A DNA stretch of 64,000 nucleotides from Catenulispora acidiphila DSM 44928 (GTDB taxonomy: Bacteria; Actinomycetota; Actinomycetes; Streptomycetales; Catenulisporaceae): the NCBI RefSeq assembly GCF_000024025.1, contig NC_013131.1, positions 3,844,001 through 3,908,000 on the forward strand, given 5' to 3'. Both the position numbers and the translations under genes were made by a program. Positions 26,141 to 35,273 of the stretch are shown here, piece after piece (position 1 is the stretch's first letter; every line of letters starts with the position of its first letter). The notes beneath the pieces were generated by a model, which worked only from the letters and a program-made list of their open reading frames with translations, made no database searches and was not told the DNA's origin.

Positions 26141-26476
26141 TCACGGACGCCCCGCCGCAGGTCCCCGCGATCCCGGCAGCGTGCCGGCGCGGCGACCGCG
26201 GCGTCGGTGGGTGGCACGTTCGCGCTGCGTGGTGCCGCCCCAGACGCCGAAGCGTTCGGGGGTCGACTCGGCGAAGCGCAGGCATTCGGCCTGGACCGGG
26301 CAGGTGGCGCAGATCTTCTTCGCGGCCTGTTCGCGGCGGACGCGATCGGAGTGCCGCTCGTGGGCCGGGTCGAAGAAGAGGTCGGTGTCGTGGTCGCGGC
26401 AGGCGGCCTGCTCGTGCCACTCGTGGCGGCGGACGGGGTCTTCGTCGAGGGGGGCGAGGGGGATGAGGACGTGCAT
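26141..26476 (-). CDS. WhiB-family iron-sulfur transcriptional regulator
   Basis: 111 aa from ATG 26476, with GGGAGG five bases upstream; this rejects the longer form beginning at 26506. The four Fe-S cysteines are in ACRDHDTDLFF and AKKICATCPVQAECLRFA (spacing C-x2-C-x5-C). The turn motif FGVWGGTTQRER is followed by a basic DNA-binding tail (RRRGRRAG). Wbl proteins carry a redox/NO-sensitive [4Fe-4S] cluster and bind the principal sigma factor. Which of WhiA-E/Wbl classes it belongs to cannot be decided here. It is near redox and stress genes. Confidence 0.92.
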   Translation of the reverse strand: MHVLIPLAPLDEDPVRRHEWHEQAACRDHDTDLFFDPAHERHSDRVRREQAAKKICATCPVQAECLRFAESTPERFGVWGGTTQRERATHRRRGRRAGTLPGSRGPAAGRP

Positions 26477-26519
26477 GGTGGCCTCCCGAAAGGGGGTGAT
26501 CGACACGGTCGGTCGTCCT

Positions 26520-27191
26520 TCAGTCGTCCTGGTGTTTTCGTCCCCAGTCGGTCAGCGGCTCTTCCGCGTGATCGTGCGCCTGCTGCCGGATGTCCATCGG
26601 CCAGGCGTCGCGGGGTTGGTCGAACAGGTCGTAGATTTCCTTGTCCGGGAATCCGGCGCGCGCCGAGCTCTCGCGATCGGCGGCGTACACGATCCCCGTC
26701 AGCCCTGCCCACTTGATGGCCGCCAAGCACATCGGGCACGGTTCGCAGGACGCGTAGAGCACGGCGCCGGCGAGGTTGATGTCCTTGAGGACTCGGCACG
26801 CCTCGCGGATCGCCAGCATCTCCGCGTGCGCCGTCGGGTCGCCGTCCGCCAGCACCTCGTTGACTCCGGTGGCGATGACCGCGCCGTCGCGCACGATCAC
26901 GGCGCCGAACGGCCAGCCGCCTGCTTCGACGTTGTCCTGCGCGAGGGCGATCGCCTGGCCCAGCCAATCGTCCGAAGCCTGGCCGGATTGGTGGTCGGTT
27001 CGGGGTTCGGCTTGGTCGGCTTGTGGGTCAGAGTGGTCCTCGTAGTCCACGTCGTCGATCGTCTGCGACGAAGGAATGATCTGGTCGTGCAGGGTCTTCC
27101 TGGCCCGGTCGACCTCCTTGCGGGCATCGGCGAGCGTCTCGGCGGTCCGCTCCCTCATCTCTTCCAGCGGGTCCTCAGGTGACGCAGTCAT
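26520..27191 (-). CDS. Zinc-dependent nucleoside/guanine deaminase (cytidine-deaminase fold)
   Basis: 223 aa; ATG 27191 follows GGAG with 6-nt spacing. Residues about 75-200 carry the CDA fold: GGWPFGAVIVRDG, zinc site HAEMLAIREA (His and catalytic Glu) and PCPMCLAAIKWAG (two Cys). The C-terminal AADRESSARAGFPDKEIYDL resembles GuaD-type guanine deaminases more than the TadA tRNA deaminase. An acidic, helical N-terminal extension of about 75 residues (MTASPEDPLEEMRERTAETL onward) is not typical of either. It lies 43 bp upstream of whiB in the same direction, possibly co-transcribed. Confidence 0.8.
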   Translation of the reverse strand: MTASPEDPLEEMRERTAETLADARKEVDRARKTLHDQIIPSSQTIDDVDYEDHSDPQADQAEPRTDHQSGQASDDWLGQAIALAQDNVEAGGWPFGAVIVRDGAVIATGVNEVLADGDPTAHAEMLAIREACRVLKDINLAGAVLYASCEPCPMCLAAIKWAGLTGIVYAADRESSARAGFPDKEIYDLFDQPRDAWPMDIRQQAHDHAEEPLTDWGRKHQDD

Positions 27192-27335
27192 CGGCCTCTC
27201 CATCATCAGCACGAGGCTGTTCGGAACGGTGCTTCTGGTGCCCGCCACCGCTGGGGTCAAACGGTGGAGCAGCGCGTTTGTCGCCTGCGTCTGGGGCTAT
27301 ACGTGGTGCCTACAGCGAGCGGAGAGGAAACCGAG

Positions 27336-28025
27336 ATGTATGACAATCTCGAGTACGTGATGGGCAGCCGGGTCCGATGTGCCGGCGAGCTGTGCGGCCA
27401 TGTGGAGTCCGTCGTGGTCGACCCGGTGGCGGGCAAGCTCACCCACTTGGTCGTCATCGCTGACGAGGGGGACGGCGACGGGGAGGCACGCCTGGTTCCT
27501 GTGCACTTGGCCGTCCCGAGCACCGACAGCGTCGATCTGAACTGCACCCGCGAGCGCTTCGAGGAGTTCGAGCCGGCGGTGGAGACCCGCTTCTTGCAGG
27601 GCGCCGTGGACCCGGCGACGGGGAACGGCGGCGACGGCCGGATCTGGCAGTGGCCGTACTTCGGCGTCGCGCTGACGCCCGGTCCGCTCGGGACGGCGCC
27701 GGCGGTGGATCCGGAGCCGCCGATCACCACGGTCGAGCGCATCCCGGCGGGCGAAGTCGGCGTGCGCCGCGGCGAGCGCGTGCACGCCGTGGACGGCGAG
27801 ATCGGGCGCGTGCGCGGCCTGGTCGTCGTGCCGCCGGACAGCGAGGTGACGCACGTCCTGCTGGACGAGGGCCACCTGTGGGGGCGCAAGCGCGTCGCCA
27901 TCCCGATCCGCGACGTGGCGGGGATCGACTTGGAGGGCGTCGCGGTGCGGCTGACGAAGGACGAGATCAAGGACCTTCCGCCGGTGGACGTCGCGGGTCT
28001 GGAGGACGAGGGCGCCTCGGACTGA
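27336..28025 (+). CDS. Double PRC-barrel protein
   Basis: 229 aa; ATG 27336 follows AGAGGA with 7-nt spacing. Two PRC-barrel repeats: residues about 5-85 (YVMGSRVRCAGELCGHVESV, then THLVVIADEG) and about 130-220 (GVRRGERVHAVDGEIGRVRG, VTHVLLDEGHLWGRKRVAIP). PRC barrels occur in RimM, photosynthetic H-subunits and many actinobacterial stress proteins; the ligand is unknown. It stands directly upstream of the catalase gene in the same orientation (149-bp gap) and may belong to the same stress regulon. Confidence 0.8.
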   Translation: MYDNLEYVMGSRVRCAGELCGHVESVVVDPVAGKLTHLVVIADEGDGDGEARLVPVHLAVPSTDSVDLNCTRERFEEFEPAVETRFLQGAVDPATGNGGDGRIWQWPYFGVALTPGPLGTAPAVDPEPPITTVERIPAGEVGVRRGERVHAVDGEIGRVRGLVVVPPDSEVTHVLLDEGHLWGRKRVAIPIRDVAGIDLEGVAVRLTKDEIKDLPPVDVAGLEDEGASD

Positions 28026-28174
28026 CCTGCGCAAGTGGTGCTGCCCATGTGGGTGAGGCGCGGATGAGGCACGGGCGAAGCGCGGCGACGGCGCTGAAAT
28101 CCAGCTGTTTGCACCGGTTGGTGCCGGGCACCCGTCCCGGGTAACGATCCGGATCATCGCCGAAGGAGCACGCC

Positions 28175-30337
28175 ATGGCAGTGGGCCCAGCGACCGCGGG
28201 CAGCGGAGCAGACCGTGAAGACAGCAAGGACGCCCAGCTCGAAACGGTCAGGGCTCACCCGGCCCAGGACGTGGTCACGACCGACCAGGGCGTCCGGATC
28301 GACGACACGGACAACTCCCTGCGCGCCGGCGAACGCGGTCCGACGCTGCTGGAGGACTTTCAGGCGCGGGAGAAGCTCACCCATTTCGACCACGAGCGCA
28401 TCCCCGAGCGTGTGGTGCACGCCCGGGGCTCTGCGGCGTACGGCTACTTCGAGTGCTACGAACCCCTGACCGAGCTCACGTGTGCCGACTTCCTGTCCGA
28501 GGCCGGGCTGCGCACGCCGGTGTTCGTGCGGTTCTCCACCGTGCAGGGACCGCGCGGCTCGGCCGACACCGTGCGGGACGTGCGCGGGTTCGCCACGAAG
28601 TTCTACACCCGCGAGGGCAACTACGACCTGGTCGGCAACAACATGCCGGTGTTCTTCATCCAGGACGCGATCAAGTTCCCGGACTTCGTGCACGCGGTGA
28701 AGCCCGAGCCGCACAACGAGATGCCGACCGGCGGTACCGCGCACGACACCTTCTGGGACTTCTGCTCCCTGCAGCCGGAATCCACGCACATGCTGATGTG
28801 GGCCATGTCGGACCGGGCGATCCCGCGCAGCCTGCGGATGATGCAGGGGTTCGGCGTGCACACCTTCCGATTCGTCACCGCCGAGGGCCGCGGCACGTTC
28901 GTGAAGTTCCACTGGCGGCCCAAGCTCGGCGTCGCCTCCCAGGTCTGGGACGAGGCGCAGCTGACCGCCGGGAAGGACCCCGACTTCCACCGCCGCGACC
29001 TGTGGGAGGCGATCGAGTCCGGCAGCTACCCGGAGTGGGAGCTCGGCGTGCAGCTGGTGGCCGAGGAAGACGAGTCGCGCTTCGACTTCGACATCCTGGA
29101 CGCCACGAAGCTGATTCCCGAAGAGCTGGTCCCGGTCAAGGTGATCGGCCGCATGGTCCTGGACCGCAACCCCGAGAACTTCTTCGCCGAGACCGAACAG
29201 GCCGCCTTCCACACCGCCAACATCGTGCCCGGCATCGACTTCTCCAACGACCCCCTTCTCCAGGGCCGCAACTTCTCCTACCTGGACACGCAGCTGATCC
29301 GGCTCGGCGGTCCCAACTTCTCCCAGCTCCCGGTCAACCGCCCGGTCGCCGACGTGCACACCAACCACCGCGACGGCTACGGCCAGCAGGTCATCCACCG
29401 CGGCGTCAGCTACGCGCCGAACTCCCTGAGCGGGAACAACCCGCACCAGGCCGGCCAGGAGCGGCAGCCCGGCGTCTTCAAGCACTACCAGCAGCGCGTC
29501 GACGGCGAGGCCATCCGCAAGCGCAGCGAGAGCTTCTCCGACCACTACAGCCAGGCCACGCTGTTCTGGAACAGCATGGCCGACTGGGAGCGGCAGCACA
29601 TCGTCGACGCGTTCCGCTTCGAGCTCGGCAAGGTCGAGACGGCGGAGATCCGCGAACGCATGGTCGGCAACCTCACGCACGTCGACGCCGGGCTGGCGCG
29701 GCAGGTCGCCGAAGGACTGGGGATGGAGCTGCCGGAGCCGGGCGACGACGCCCCGCGCCGCGGCGACCAAGCCTCCCCGGCGGCGTCCCCGGCGCTGAGT
29801 CAGGACAACCTGCTGCCCGGCGATCCGAGCACCCGCAAGGTCGCGCTGCTCGCCGCCGACGGCGTCGACGTGGCGCTCGTCGGCGACCTCGTCGCGCAGC
29901 TGCGGGAGCGCGGGGTCACCGCCGAAGTCGTCGGTCTGCACGGCGGAGCGCTGTCGGGGCAAAGCGGCGAGGTCAGCACCATCGGCGTGGACAAGGCGCT
30001 GCCCACGACCGCCTCGGTCCTGTACGACGCGGTGCTGCTGGGCGGCGGCGAGCAGTCCGTCCAAGCCGTCGGCGCGAACACCGACGCCCGGCGCTTCGTC
30101 GCGGAGGCCTACCGCCACGGCAAGCCGATCGGCGCGCTGGGCCCGGGAATCGGCCTCCTGACCGACGTGACCGGCGTGACCGGCGAGGTCGGAGCCGACC
30201 TGAACGGCGAGGAGCCGCGCTCTCAGCAGGGACTGGTCATCGCCGCGTCGACCGAGGGCGGGGTGGACGGTTTCATCGAGGCGTTCGCCGCCGCGCTGTC
30301 CGCGCACCGCTTCTTCGGACGCGAATCAGCAAGCTGA
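28175..30337 (+). CDS. katE: Large-subunit (clade 2, HPII-type) catalase
   Basis: 720 aa, RBS GAAGGAG. Catalytic His in [17 protein letters not shown] (near residue 82), Asn in [17 protein letters not shown] (near 155) and the proximal heme Tyr in [12 protein letters not shown] (near 369) are present. Residues about 545-720 form the extra flavodoxin/class I glutaminase-like domain seen only in large catalases ([34 protein letters not shown]). It decomposes hydrogen peroxide in the cytoplasm; HPII-type enzymes usually serve stationary-phase or osmotic stress. A strong terminator follows. The gene symbol is given by family, not from synteny. Confidence 0.93.
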   Translation: MAVGPATAGSGADREDSKDAQLETVRAHPAQDVVTTDQGVRIDDTDNSLRAGERGPTLLEDFQAREKLTHFDHERIPERVVHARGSAAYGYFECYEPLTELTCADFLSEAGLRTPVFVRFSTVQGPRGSADTVRDVRGFATKFYTREGNYDLVGNNMPVFFIQDAIKFPDFVHAVKPEPHNEMPTGGTAHDTFWDFCSLQPESTHMLMWAMSDRAIPRSLRMMQGFGVHTFRFVTAEGRGTFVKFHWRPKLGVASQVWDEAQLTAGKDPDFHRRDLWEAIESGSYPEWELGVQLVAEEDESRFDFDILDATKLIPEELVPVKVIGRMVLDRNPENFFAETEQAAFHTANIVPGIDFSNDPLLQGRNFSYLDTQLIRLGGPNFSQLPVNRPVADVHTNHRDGYGQQVIHRGVSYAPNSLSGNNPHQAGQERQPGVFKHYQQRVDGEAIRKRSESFSDHYSQATLFWNSMADWERQHIVDAFRFELGKVETAEIRERMVGNLTHVDAGLARQVAEGLGMELPEPGDDAPRRGDQASPAASPALSQDNLLPGDPSTRKVALLAADGVDVALVGDLVAQLRERGVTAEVVGLHGGALSGQSGEVSTIGVDKALPTTASVLYDAVLLGGGEQSVQAVGANTDARRFVAEAYRHGKPIGALGPGIGLLTDVTGVTGEVGADLNGEEPRSQQGLVIAASTEGGVDGFIEAFAAALSAHRFFGRESAS

Positions 30338-30355
30338 TCTTCGACGCGCGACGGT

Positions 30356-30389
30356 TGTGGGTCAAACGGTGAAAACCGTTTGGCCCACA
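30356..30389 (+). terminator. Catalase-gene terminator with GAAA tetraloop
   Basis: TGTGGGTCAAACGGT (30356-30370) pairs with ACCGTTTGGCCCACA (30375-30389): 15 bp with a single G-T wobble closed by GAAA, a stable GNRA loop. It lies 19 bp after the catalase stop. Confidence 0.75.
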
Positions 30390-30510
30390 GCTGTTCCCGC
30401 CTCTGGGACCGTTTCGAAATCACCGCATTGGTCACATGGAGCCGGGCGGTGCCGACTTGGAGGAGGACCCTTTCGTCGGTCGTCGAAGGCGCCGCAAGGA
30501 GGTGGAGTCC

Positions 30511-30948
30511 ATGGCGATCCATGCCCCGGCCGTGCGCGTCGCGCCGATAGGCGTGTCCTCCGGAATCGTGCTCACCGGGCTCGGTGCGGCCGCCCTGGTC
30601 GTCAGCGCGTTTCTGGACTGGACGCGGAACACCCAGGGGATCCGGGTCTCCTGGCGCGCCGTCGTCGACAGCGGCTTCGGCGGAACCCCGGACCTGGGCA
30701 GGTCGGTCGGCGGTGCGGCGGTCCTGATCGGGCTGGTCGCGATGCTGGGGCTGTTCGACGTCAGCGGCCTGCTGACCGCGCTGGCCGGAGTGGCCGGGGT
30801 CTTCGGCTCCGTGCTGTTCCTGATCCATGTGCAGCGCTCGGCGGACCACAGTTTGCAGGGCGGGATGTGGCTGGCGCTCGCCGGGTCGGTGCTGTGTGTC
30901 GTCGCCGGTCTGGGCGGTACGCGCGGCGCGGTCGTCGTGGGGGAGTGA
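30511..30948 (+). CDS. Small integral membrane protein of unknown function
   Basis: 145 aa; ATG 30511 is preceded by AAGGAGG at 8-nt spacing, better than the ATG at 30436. Hydrophobic stretches GIVLTGLGAAALVVSAFLDW, GGAAVLIGLVAMLGLFDVSG, LLTALAGVAGVFGSVLFLIH and GMWLALAGSVLCVVAGLGG suggest four membrane helices. No domain is recognised. It is 9 bp from the next membrane-protein gene, so the two are an operon. Confidence 0.75.
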   Translation: MAIHAPAVRVAPIGVSSGIVLTGLGAAALVVSAFLDWTRNTQGIRVSWRAVVDSGFGGTPDLGRSVGGAAVLIGLVAMLGLFDVSGLLTALAGVAGVFGSVLFLIHVQRSADHSLQGGMWLALAGSVLCVVAGLGGTRGAVVVGE

Positions 30949-30957
30949 GAGCCGATC

Positions 30958-31476
30958 ATGACCCAGTCCGACGCGCCACAAAGCACCGCCGCCGACGAAC
31001 CGATCCTGGAAGAGCGACTGGACCCGCCGCCGCGCGCCGTGCCGCATTGGACCGGCTGGCTGCTGCTCGTCCTCGGGGTCTTCACCCTGCCGTGGACGGC
31101 CAACCTCGCCGTCGCCCTGCCGGACAAGTCCGAGGCAGCGCACTACAACGTCTCCTGGGTCGGCTTCGACCTCATCCTGTGCGCGCTGCTCTTCCGCACC
31201 GGCTGGTCACTGCTGTATCACCGGATGTATGTAGAGGTCACTGCCGCGATGGCGGGTGTGGTGCTCATCATCGACGCGTGGTTCGACGTCATGTCGGCTC
31301 CGGACACCACGGAGTTCGTGCGCGCGCTGGTTCTGGCGCTGTGCGTCGAGATACCGCTGGCCATCTTCTGCCTGTGGGTGGCCGTACGCGTGGAACACGA
31401 ACGCCGGCGGCGCTCGGAACTGATGGTGGCGACCGTGCGGCGCCTCACCGGCCGCCGCAAGCGTCCGCCGCAGTAG
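30958..31476 (+). CDS. Membrane protein of unknown function, four predicted helices
   Basis: 172 aa. Hydrophobic segments WTGWLLLVLGVFTLPWTANL, VSWVGFDLILCALLFRTGW, MYVEVTAAMAGVVLIIDAWF and VLALCVEIPLAIFCLWVAV are followed by a basic cytoplasmic tail (EHERRRRSELMVATVRRLTG). Conserved-looking residues W, D and H lie near the membrane surfaces. No function can be assigned. It is convergent with the phosphatase gene at 31504, with 27 bp between stops. Confidence 0.75.
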   Translation: MTQSDAPQSTAADEPILEERLDPPPRAVPHWTGWLLLVLGVFTLPWTANLAVALPDKSEAAHYNVSWVGFDLILCALLFRTGWSLLYHRMYVEVTAAMAGVVLIIDAWFDVMSAPDTTEFVRALVLALCVEIPLAIFCLWVAVRVEHERRRRSELMVATVRRLTGRRKRPPQ

Positions 31477-31503
31477 CCGCAGTAGCCTGATTCGGGTCGT
31501 ACC

Positions 31504-32691
31504 TCACCATGCCAGATGAAGTATTGCGAGGTCGTCGGCGTGCCGGTCGGCGTTCAAGGACTGCGCCGCATTGATGAGATGGTCCAGGAACTCGCCCGGT
31601 TCCAGCCGCGGCGCCTGGGCGATCAGGTCCCCCAGCCCGGCCGCGCCGAGGCGTTGGCCGTCCGGGCCGGCGTGGCCCTCGATGAGGCCGTCGGTGTAGA
31701 GCAGCAGGGCGCCGCGGGGCGGCAGGGCGAACTCGCTGCGGCGCCACTCGTGGCGGCCGGGGGCGATACCCAGGGCCATGCCGTAGGCGGCGGGCAGGTT
31801 CTCGGCCTTGTGCGCACCGATCAGCAGCGGTTCGTGGTGGCCGGCGAGGATCACCGAGACCGTGCCCGCGTGCGGGTCCAGCGTCAGGATCGTGCAGGTG
31901 GCGAACATGGCAGGGTGCGTGCGCTCGGCGACCAGCACCTTTTCGAGCAGGGCGAGCAGTTCCAGGTCGCGGTGGCCGGCCAGGGTCAGCGCGCGCCAGG
32001 TGATGCGCAGGCAGACGCCGAGCGCGGCCTCGTCCGGGCCGTGCCCGCTGACGTCGCCGATGACGGCGTGCACCGCGCCGTCGGCGTCCTGGACGATGTC
32101 CAGGAAGTCGCCGCCGAGCAGCGCCGCCTCCCGGCTGGGCAGATAGCGCGTCGTGGCCCGCAGGCGCGGCGAGTCCAGCAGCGGCGCCGGCAGCAGACCG
32201 CGCTCCAGGCGCACGTTCTCCTCGGCGCGCAGCTGGTTGCGCATCAGCTCGGCGGTGGCGTGCTCGGCCAGTTTGCGGCTCATCGCGTAGCGCAGCGCGC
32301 GCCGCATTATCTGCGCGTCCACGTGGTCCTTGACCAGGTAGTCCTGCGCGCCGGAGGCCACGGCGGCCTCGCCGCTGTGCGGGTCGGCCAGTCCGGTCAG
32401 GACGATGACGGCCACGTCCGGGACGGCCCGCTGGACCGCGCGCAGCAGCGGCAGACCGCTGGCGTCGGGCAGGTGCAGGTCCAGCAGGACACAGTCGCAG
32501 TCCTGGCGGCGCAGGACGGTCAGCGCCTCGGACAGACTGCGCGCCACGGTCAGGGAGTAGCGAAGGCCGGTGTCGGAGAGCATCTCCTCGACCAGGACGG
32601 CGTCGCCGAGGTCGTCCTCGACGAGGACGAGGCGGAAGCCGTCGTCGGACGGGGGTTCGGTGGCCGGCCGGCCCGCGGTCGCGAGGTTCAC
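31504..32691 (-). CDS. Response regulator fused to SpoIIE/PP2C-type serine phosphatase
   Basis: 395 aa. GTG 32691 overlaps the kinase stop by 4 bp (GTGA), which fixes the start. Receiver domain about 17-135: LVLVEDDLGDAVLVEEML (acidic pair), phosphoacceptor Asp in CVLLDLHLPDASGLPLL (near residue 70) and Lys in DYLVKDHVD. PP2C/SpoIIE domain about 180-395: GGDFLDIVQ, AVIGDVSGHGPDEAALGV, LAGHHEPLLIG, LLLYTDGLIEG and HADDLAIL, giving the metal-binding Asp set. Such proteins dephosphorylate anti-anti-sigma factors (RsbU/RsbP logic). The partner is presumably the adjacent kinase; a partner-switching target is inferred, not seen. Confidence 0.9.
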   Translation of the reverse strand: MNLATAGRPATEPPSDDGFRLVLVEDDLGDAVLVEEMLSDTGLRYSLTVARSLSEALTVLRRQDCDCVLLDLHLPDASGLPLLRAVQRAVPDVAVIVLTGLADPHSGEAAVASGAQDYLVKDHVDAQIMRRALRYAMSRKLAEHATAELMRNQLRAEENVRLERGLLPAPLLDSPRLRATTRYLPSREAALLGGDFLDIVQDADGAVHAVIGDVSGHGPDEAALGVCLRITWRALTLAGHRDLELLALLEKVLVAERTHPAMFATCTILTLDPHAGTVSVILAGHHEPLLIGAHKAENLPAAYGMALGIAPGRHEWRRSEFALPPRGALLLYTDGLIEGHAGPDGQRLGAAGLGDLIAQAPRLEPGEFLDHLINAAQSLNADRHADDLAILHLAW

Positions 32692-34385
32692 GGTGTCTGG
32701 TCTCCACGGATGTCGTCGCCGGCGTCGGCGGGTTGTGCTTCTTCTGCTGCTCCCTCTGTCGCGTCCGCTTCGTCCGCGCGGACAGGGAAGGTGATGACGA
32801 TACGCGCGCCGGTCTCGCGGTCCGGGTCGATCGCGATCCGGCCGCCGTGCAGCTCGACGATCTTGCGGGAGACGGCGAGCCCGATGCCGTTGCCCGGGTA
32901 GGCGTCGCGGGAATGCAGCCGCTGGAAGATCGCGAAGACCCGGTCGGCGTACTCGGCGGGGATGCCGATGCCGTTGTCGGCGACGGCGATCTCCCACTCG
33001 CCGCCGGTTTCGTCCGGGTCGGTGGAGGTGTCGGCGCCGTTACTCTCTGCGTCCTGGGAACTGCCGGACGCGGGGTTCTCGTCCGCTTCGTCGGAACCGT
33101 TCCCCCCGACGCGGGCGACCGTGACCTCGATCCGCGGCGGCCGCTCGGGGTCGCGGAACTTCACGGCGTTGGAGATCAGGTTCTGCAGCAGCATGCCCAT
33201 CTGCGTCTGGTCGCCGGCCACGGTCGGGAGCCGGTCGTGGGTGACCTGCGCGCCGGTCTCCTCGATCGCGATGCTCAAGGTGTCCAGCACGCGGTCGAAG
33301 ACCGCCTCCAGGTCCACGACGCCCTCGGCGTCGAAGGTGCGGCCGACGCGGGAGAACGCCAGCAGGTCCTGGATCAGGGTCTGCATGCGGTTCGCGCCGT
33401 CCACGGCGAACTCGATGTACTGGTTCGCGCGCTCGTCGAGCTGGTCGGCGTAGCGGCGCTGGAGCAGCTGGCAGAAGCTGGCGACCTTGCGCAGCGGCTC
33501 CTGCAGGTCGTGGGAGGCGACGTAGGCGAACTGCTCGAGTTCGGCGTTGGAGCGCTCCAGATCCGCCGCCTGATCGTCCAGCATCCGCCGGGCGTGCTCG
33601 ACCGCCGTCAGCTCGTCGGCCAGGCGGCGGCGCATGGCCTCCACGTCGCCGGCCAGGTCGCGCAGGTCCGACGGGCCGTTCGGGGCGATGGGGTGGTTCA
33701 GGTCGCCCGAGGCGACCTGCCGGGCGTCGGCGGACAATCCGGCCAGCGGCCGGGTCACGCCGCGGCGCAGCCCTTCGAAGACCAGGAGCATCATCGCCAC
33801 GATCGCCACGGCGACGGCGAAGAAGACCTCATCGCGCTGCCGCTCGGCGGTGGTCAGGTCGGCGCGCGCGTCCTGGCGGGTCCGCTGGAGCTGGGCCTGC
33901 TGGCCGGTCATCGCCGTGCGCAGCGCGTCGAACTTCGTCTTCGCCGCGTCCAGCCGCGCGCTGCTGAGCGCGCGGGCGTCCGCCGGCGTGGAGGCGGCGA
34001 CCGGCTGGGCGTAGGAGGTCTGCCAGGCCTGGGCCAGAGCCACGACCTCGTCCAGCCGGCGCACCCCTTCCGCGCCGCCGGCTCGAAGGCTGCGCAGGGT
34101 CGCCACCGCGTGCTGCTCGTCGGCGACACCCTGGGTGTAGGGCTGGAGGAACTCGCTGCTCCCGGACAAGCCGTAACCCCGGACGCCGGTCTCCTGATTG
34201 ACCATCGCCGACTCCAGGCTCACGGACGCGGTCAGCGCGGGGGAGTCGCGGTCGGCCATGGTGTGCGTGGCGTCGGAGGCGTGGTTCGCCGCCGCCATGG
34301 CGAGCGCGGCCAACGCGGCCAGGACGACCGAGGCCACCGTTGTTCCGACGACGAGCCAATACCGGGTGGTGCGCCGCACCGGCAT
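32688..34385 (-). CDS. CHASE3-HAMP sensor histidine kinase
   Basis: 565 aa. A first membrane helix (VVGTTVASVVLAALAALAMA), an extracellular CHASE3 domain about 40-180 (ATHTMADRDSPALTASVSL, QETGVRGYGLSG), a second helix (FFAVAVAIVAMMLLVF), HAMP about 210-265 and a short coiled coil lead to HisKA with ASHDLQEPLRKVASF (His near 292). The HATPase_c has NLISNAVKFRDP (N box), ADNGIGIP and NGIGLAVSRKIVELHGG. An Asp/Glu/Ser-rich insert (near 440-465) interrupts the ATPase domain. The DLQEPL H-box and single-domain partner regulators are typical of phytochrome-like kinases. It is coupled to the RR-phosphatase gene and divergent from the CheY-like gene. Confidence 0.9.
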   Translation of the reverse strand: MPVRRTTRYWLVVGTTVASVVLAALAALAMAAANHASDATHTMADRDSPALTASVSLESAMVNQETGVRGYGLSGSSEFLQPYTQGVADEQHAVATLRSLRAGGAEGVRRLDEVVALAQAWQTSYAQPVAASTPADARALSSARLDAAKTKFDALRTAMTGQQAQLQRTRQDARADLTTAERQRDEVFFAVAVAIVAMMLLVFEGLRRGVTRPLAGLSADARQVASGDLNHPIAPNGPSDLRDLAGDVEAMRRRLADELTAVEHARRMLDDQAADLERSNAELEQFAYVASHDLQEPLRKVASFCQLLQRRYADQLDERANQYIEFAVDGANRMQTLIQDLLAFSRVGRTFDAEGVVDLEAVFDRVLDTLSIAIEETGAQVTHDRLPTVAGDQTQMGMLLQNLISNAVKFRDPERPPRIEVTVARVGGNGSDEADENPASGSSQDAESNGADTSTDPDETGGEWEIAVADNGIGIPAEYADRVFAIFQRLHSRDAYPGNGIGLAVSRKIVELHGGRIAIDPDRETGARIVITFPVRADEADATEGAAEEAQPADAGDDIRGDQTP

Positions 34386-34601
34386 CCCTCACTCCCTGTT
34401 TCCGTCACGCCGGACGGCGTGATCTTGCTGTGCGACAGTGCCGGAAACGATACCGATGTTCGACTCCCGTGCTGGCGCGGGCCGGGCCGCGGTCGTTGTC
34501 GGTGCCACCGGCGCGGCACTACCCTGATCGTGTCGCTGCTTCCCTGTAGCCGCAGGCGTCGCTGACCCGACCATGGCGGACGCCGCTGAGGGGAACCTGA
34601 C

Positions 34602-35051
34602 ATGACATTCACCGCGACCCGTTCCTACGGGATCCTCTTGGTCGAGGACGACGCGGCCGACGCGATGCTGATCCAGGACGCGCTGCTGGAGCGTCCCTCG
34701 GAGCACACGATCACCCAGGTCGAGGACGGCGTCGCCGCCCTGCACCACCTGAACGATCCCGCGCGTCCGCACCCCGACCTGATCCTGATGGACCTGAACA
34801 TGCCCCGCATGAACGGCCGCGAGCTGCTCGCGGTGCTGAAGGCCGACCAGGTGCTCAAGGCCATCCCGGTGGTGGTGCTGACCACCTCCGCCGCGCCGGA
34901 CGACGTGAGCGCGGCCTACCAAGGGCACGCCAACGCGTACATCACCAAGCCCGTCAACCTCGACGACTTCGTCTCGGCGGTGCAAAGCATCGACACCTTC
35001 TTCCTCGACACGGCCGCACGGGTGCCGCGCGAGGGCAAGCCGGGGTTCTGA
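34602..35051 (+). CDS. Single-domain response regulator (Rcp1-like)
   Basis: 149 aa; AGGGGA upstream. Only a receiver: ILLVEDDAADAMLIQDALLE, phosphoacceptor in LILMDLNMPRMNGRELLAVL, T in VVLTTSAAPDD and Lys in AYITKPVNLDDF. The extended loop and 'MPRMNGRELL' are typical of Rcp1-type regulators paired with phytochrome-like or CHASE3 kinases. Divergent from the kinase at 32688-34385, it probably acts as a second phosphoacceptor or phosphate sink. Confidence 0.9.
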   Translation: MTFTATRSYGILLVEDDAADAMLIQDALLERPSEHTITQVEDGVAALHHLNDPARPHPDLILMDLNMPRMNGRELLAVLKADQVLKAIPVVVLTTSAAPDDVSAAYQGHANAYITKPVNLDDFVSAVQSIDTFFLDTAARVPREGKPGF

Positions 35052-35066
35052 CCGCCGGAAAGCAAT

Positions 35067-35101
35067 GGAGATCGGTCCCGCCCTCCCTCAGGCCGATCTC
35101 C
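35067..35101. terminator. Weak hairpin after the response regulator
   Basis: GGAGATCGG (35067-35075) pairs with CCGATCTCC (35093-35101) around a 17-nt loop, 16 bp after the response-regulator stop. Loop length makes termination uncertain. The rest of the 35052-35273 gap includes an isolated T7 run at 35191-35197. Confidence 0.4.
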
Positions 35102-35273
35102 CCCTCGAGTCCCGCCGCGGGCGGGGAGCCGGCGATGTCTGGGCGCTTGTGACCACCTCCCGCTAAACGAAACGGGGGACACGGGGCGAATTTTTTTGGC
35201 GCGGCTTTTACGCGCTTATGCCCGCAGGCGAGCGCAGTGATTCCGGTCACGGGGAGCAGGCCGCCACCGCCGA

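Noticed and set aside
27270-27300. SigB/SigF-type promoter (GTTT-N14-GGGCTA) before the PRC-barrel gene
   Set aside because: The -10 element differs from GGGTA by an inserted C. Suggestive for a stress regulon but too weak to list; a similar GGGTAA at 28139 before the catalase has no properly spaced GTTT.
35155-35270. c-di-AMP (ydaO-like) riboswitch or rho-independent terminator around the T7 run
   Set aside because: Some short motif resemblance (GGGGACACGGGG) but no convincing pairing scheme, no downstream rpf/NlpC gene, and the hairpin is too far from the T run.
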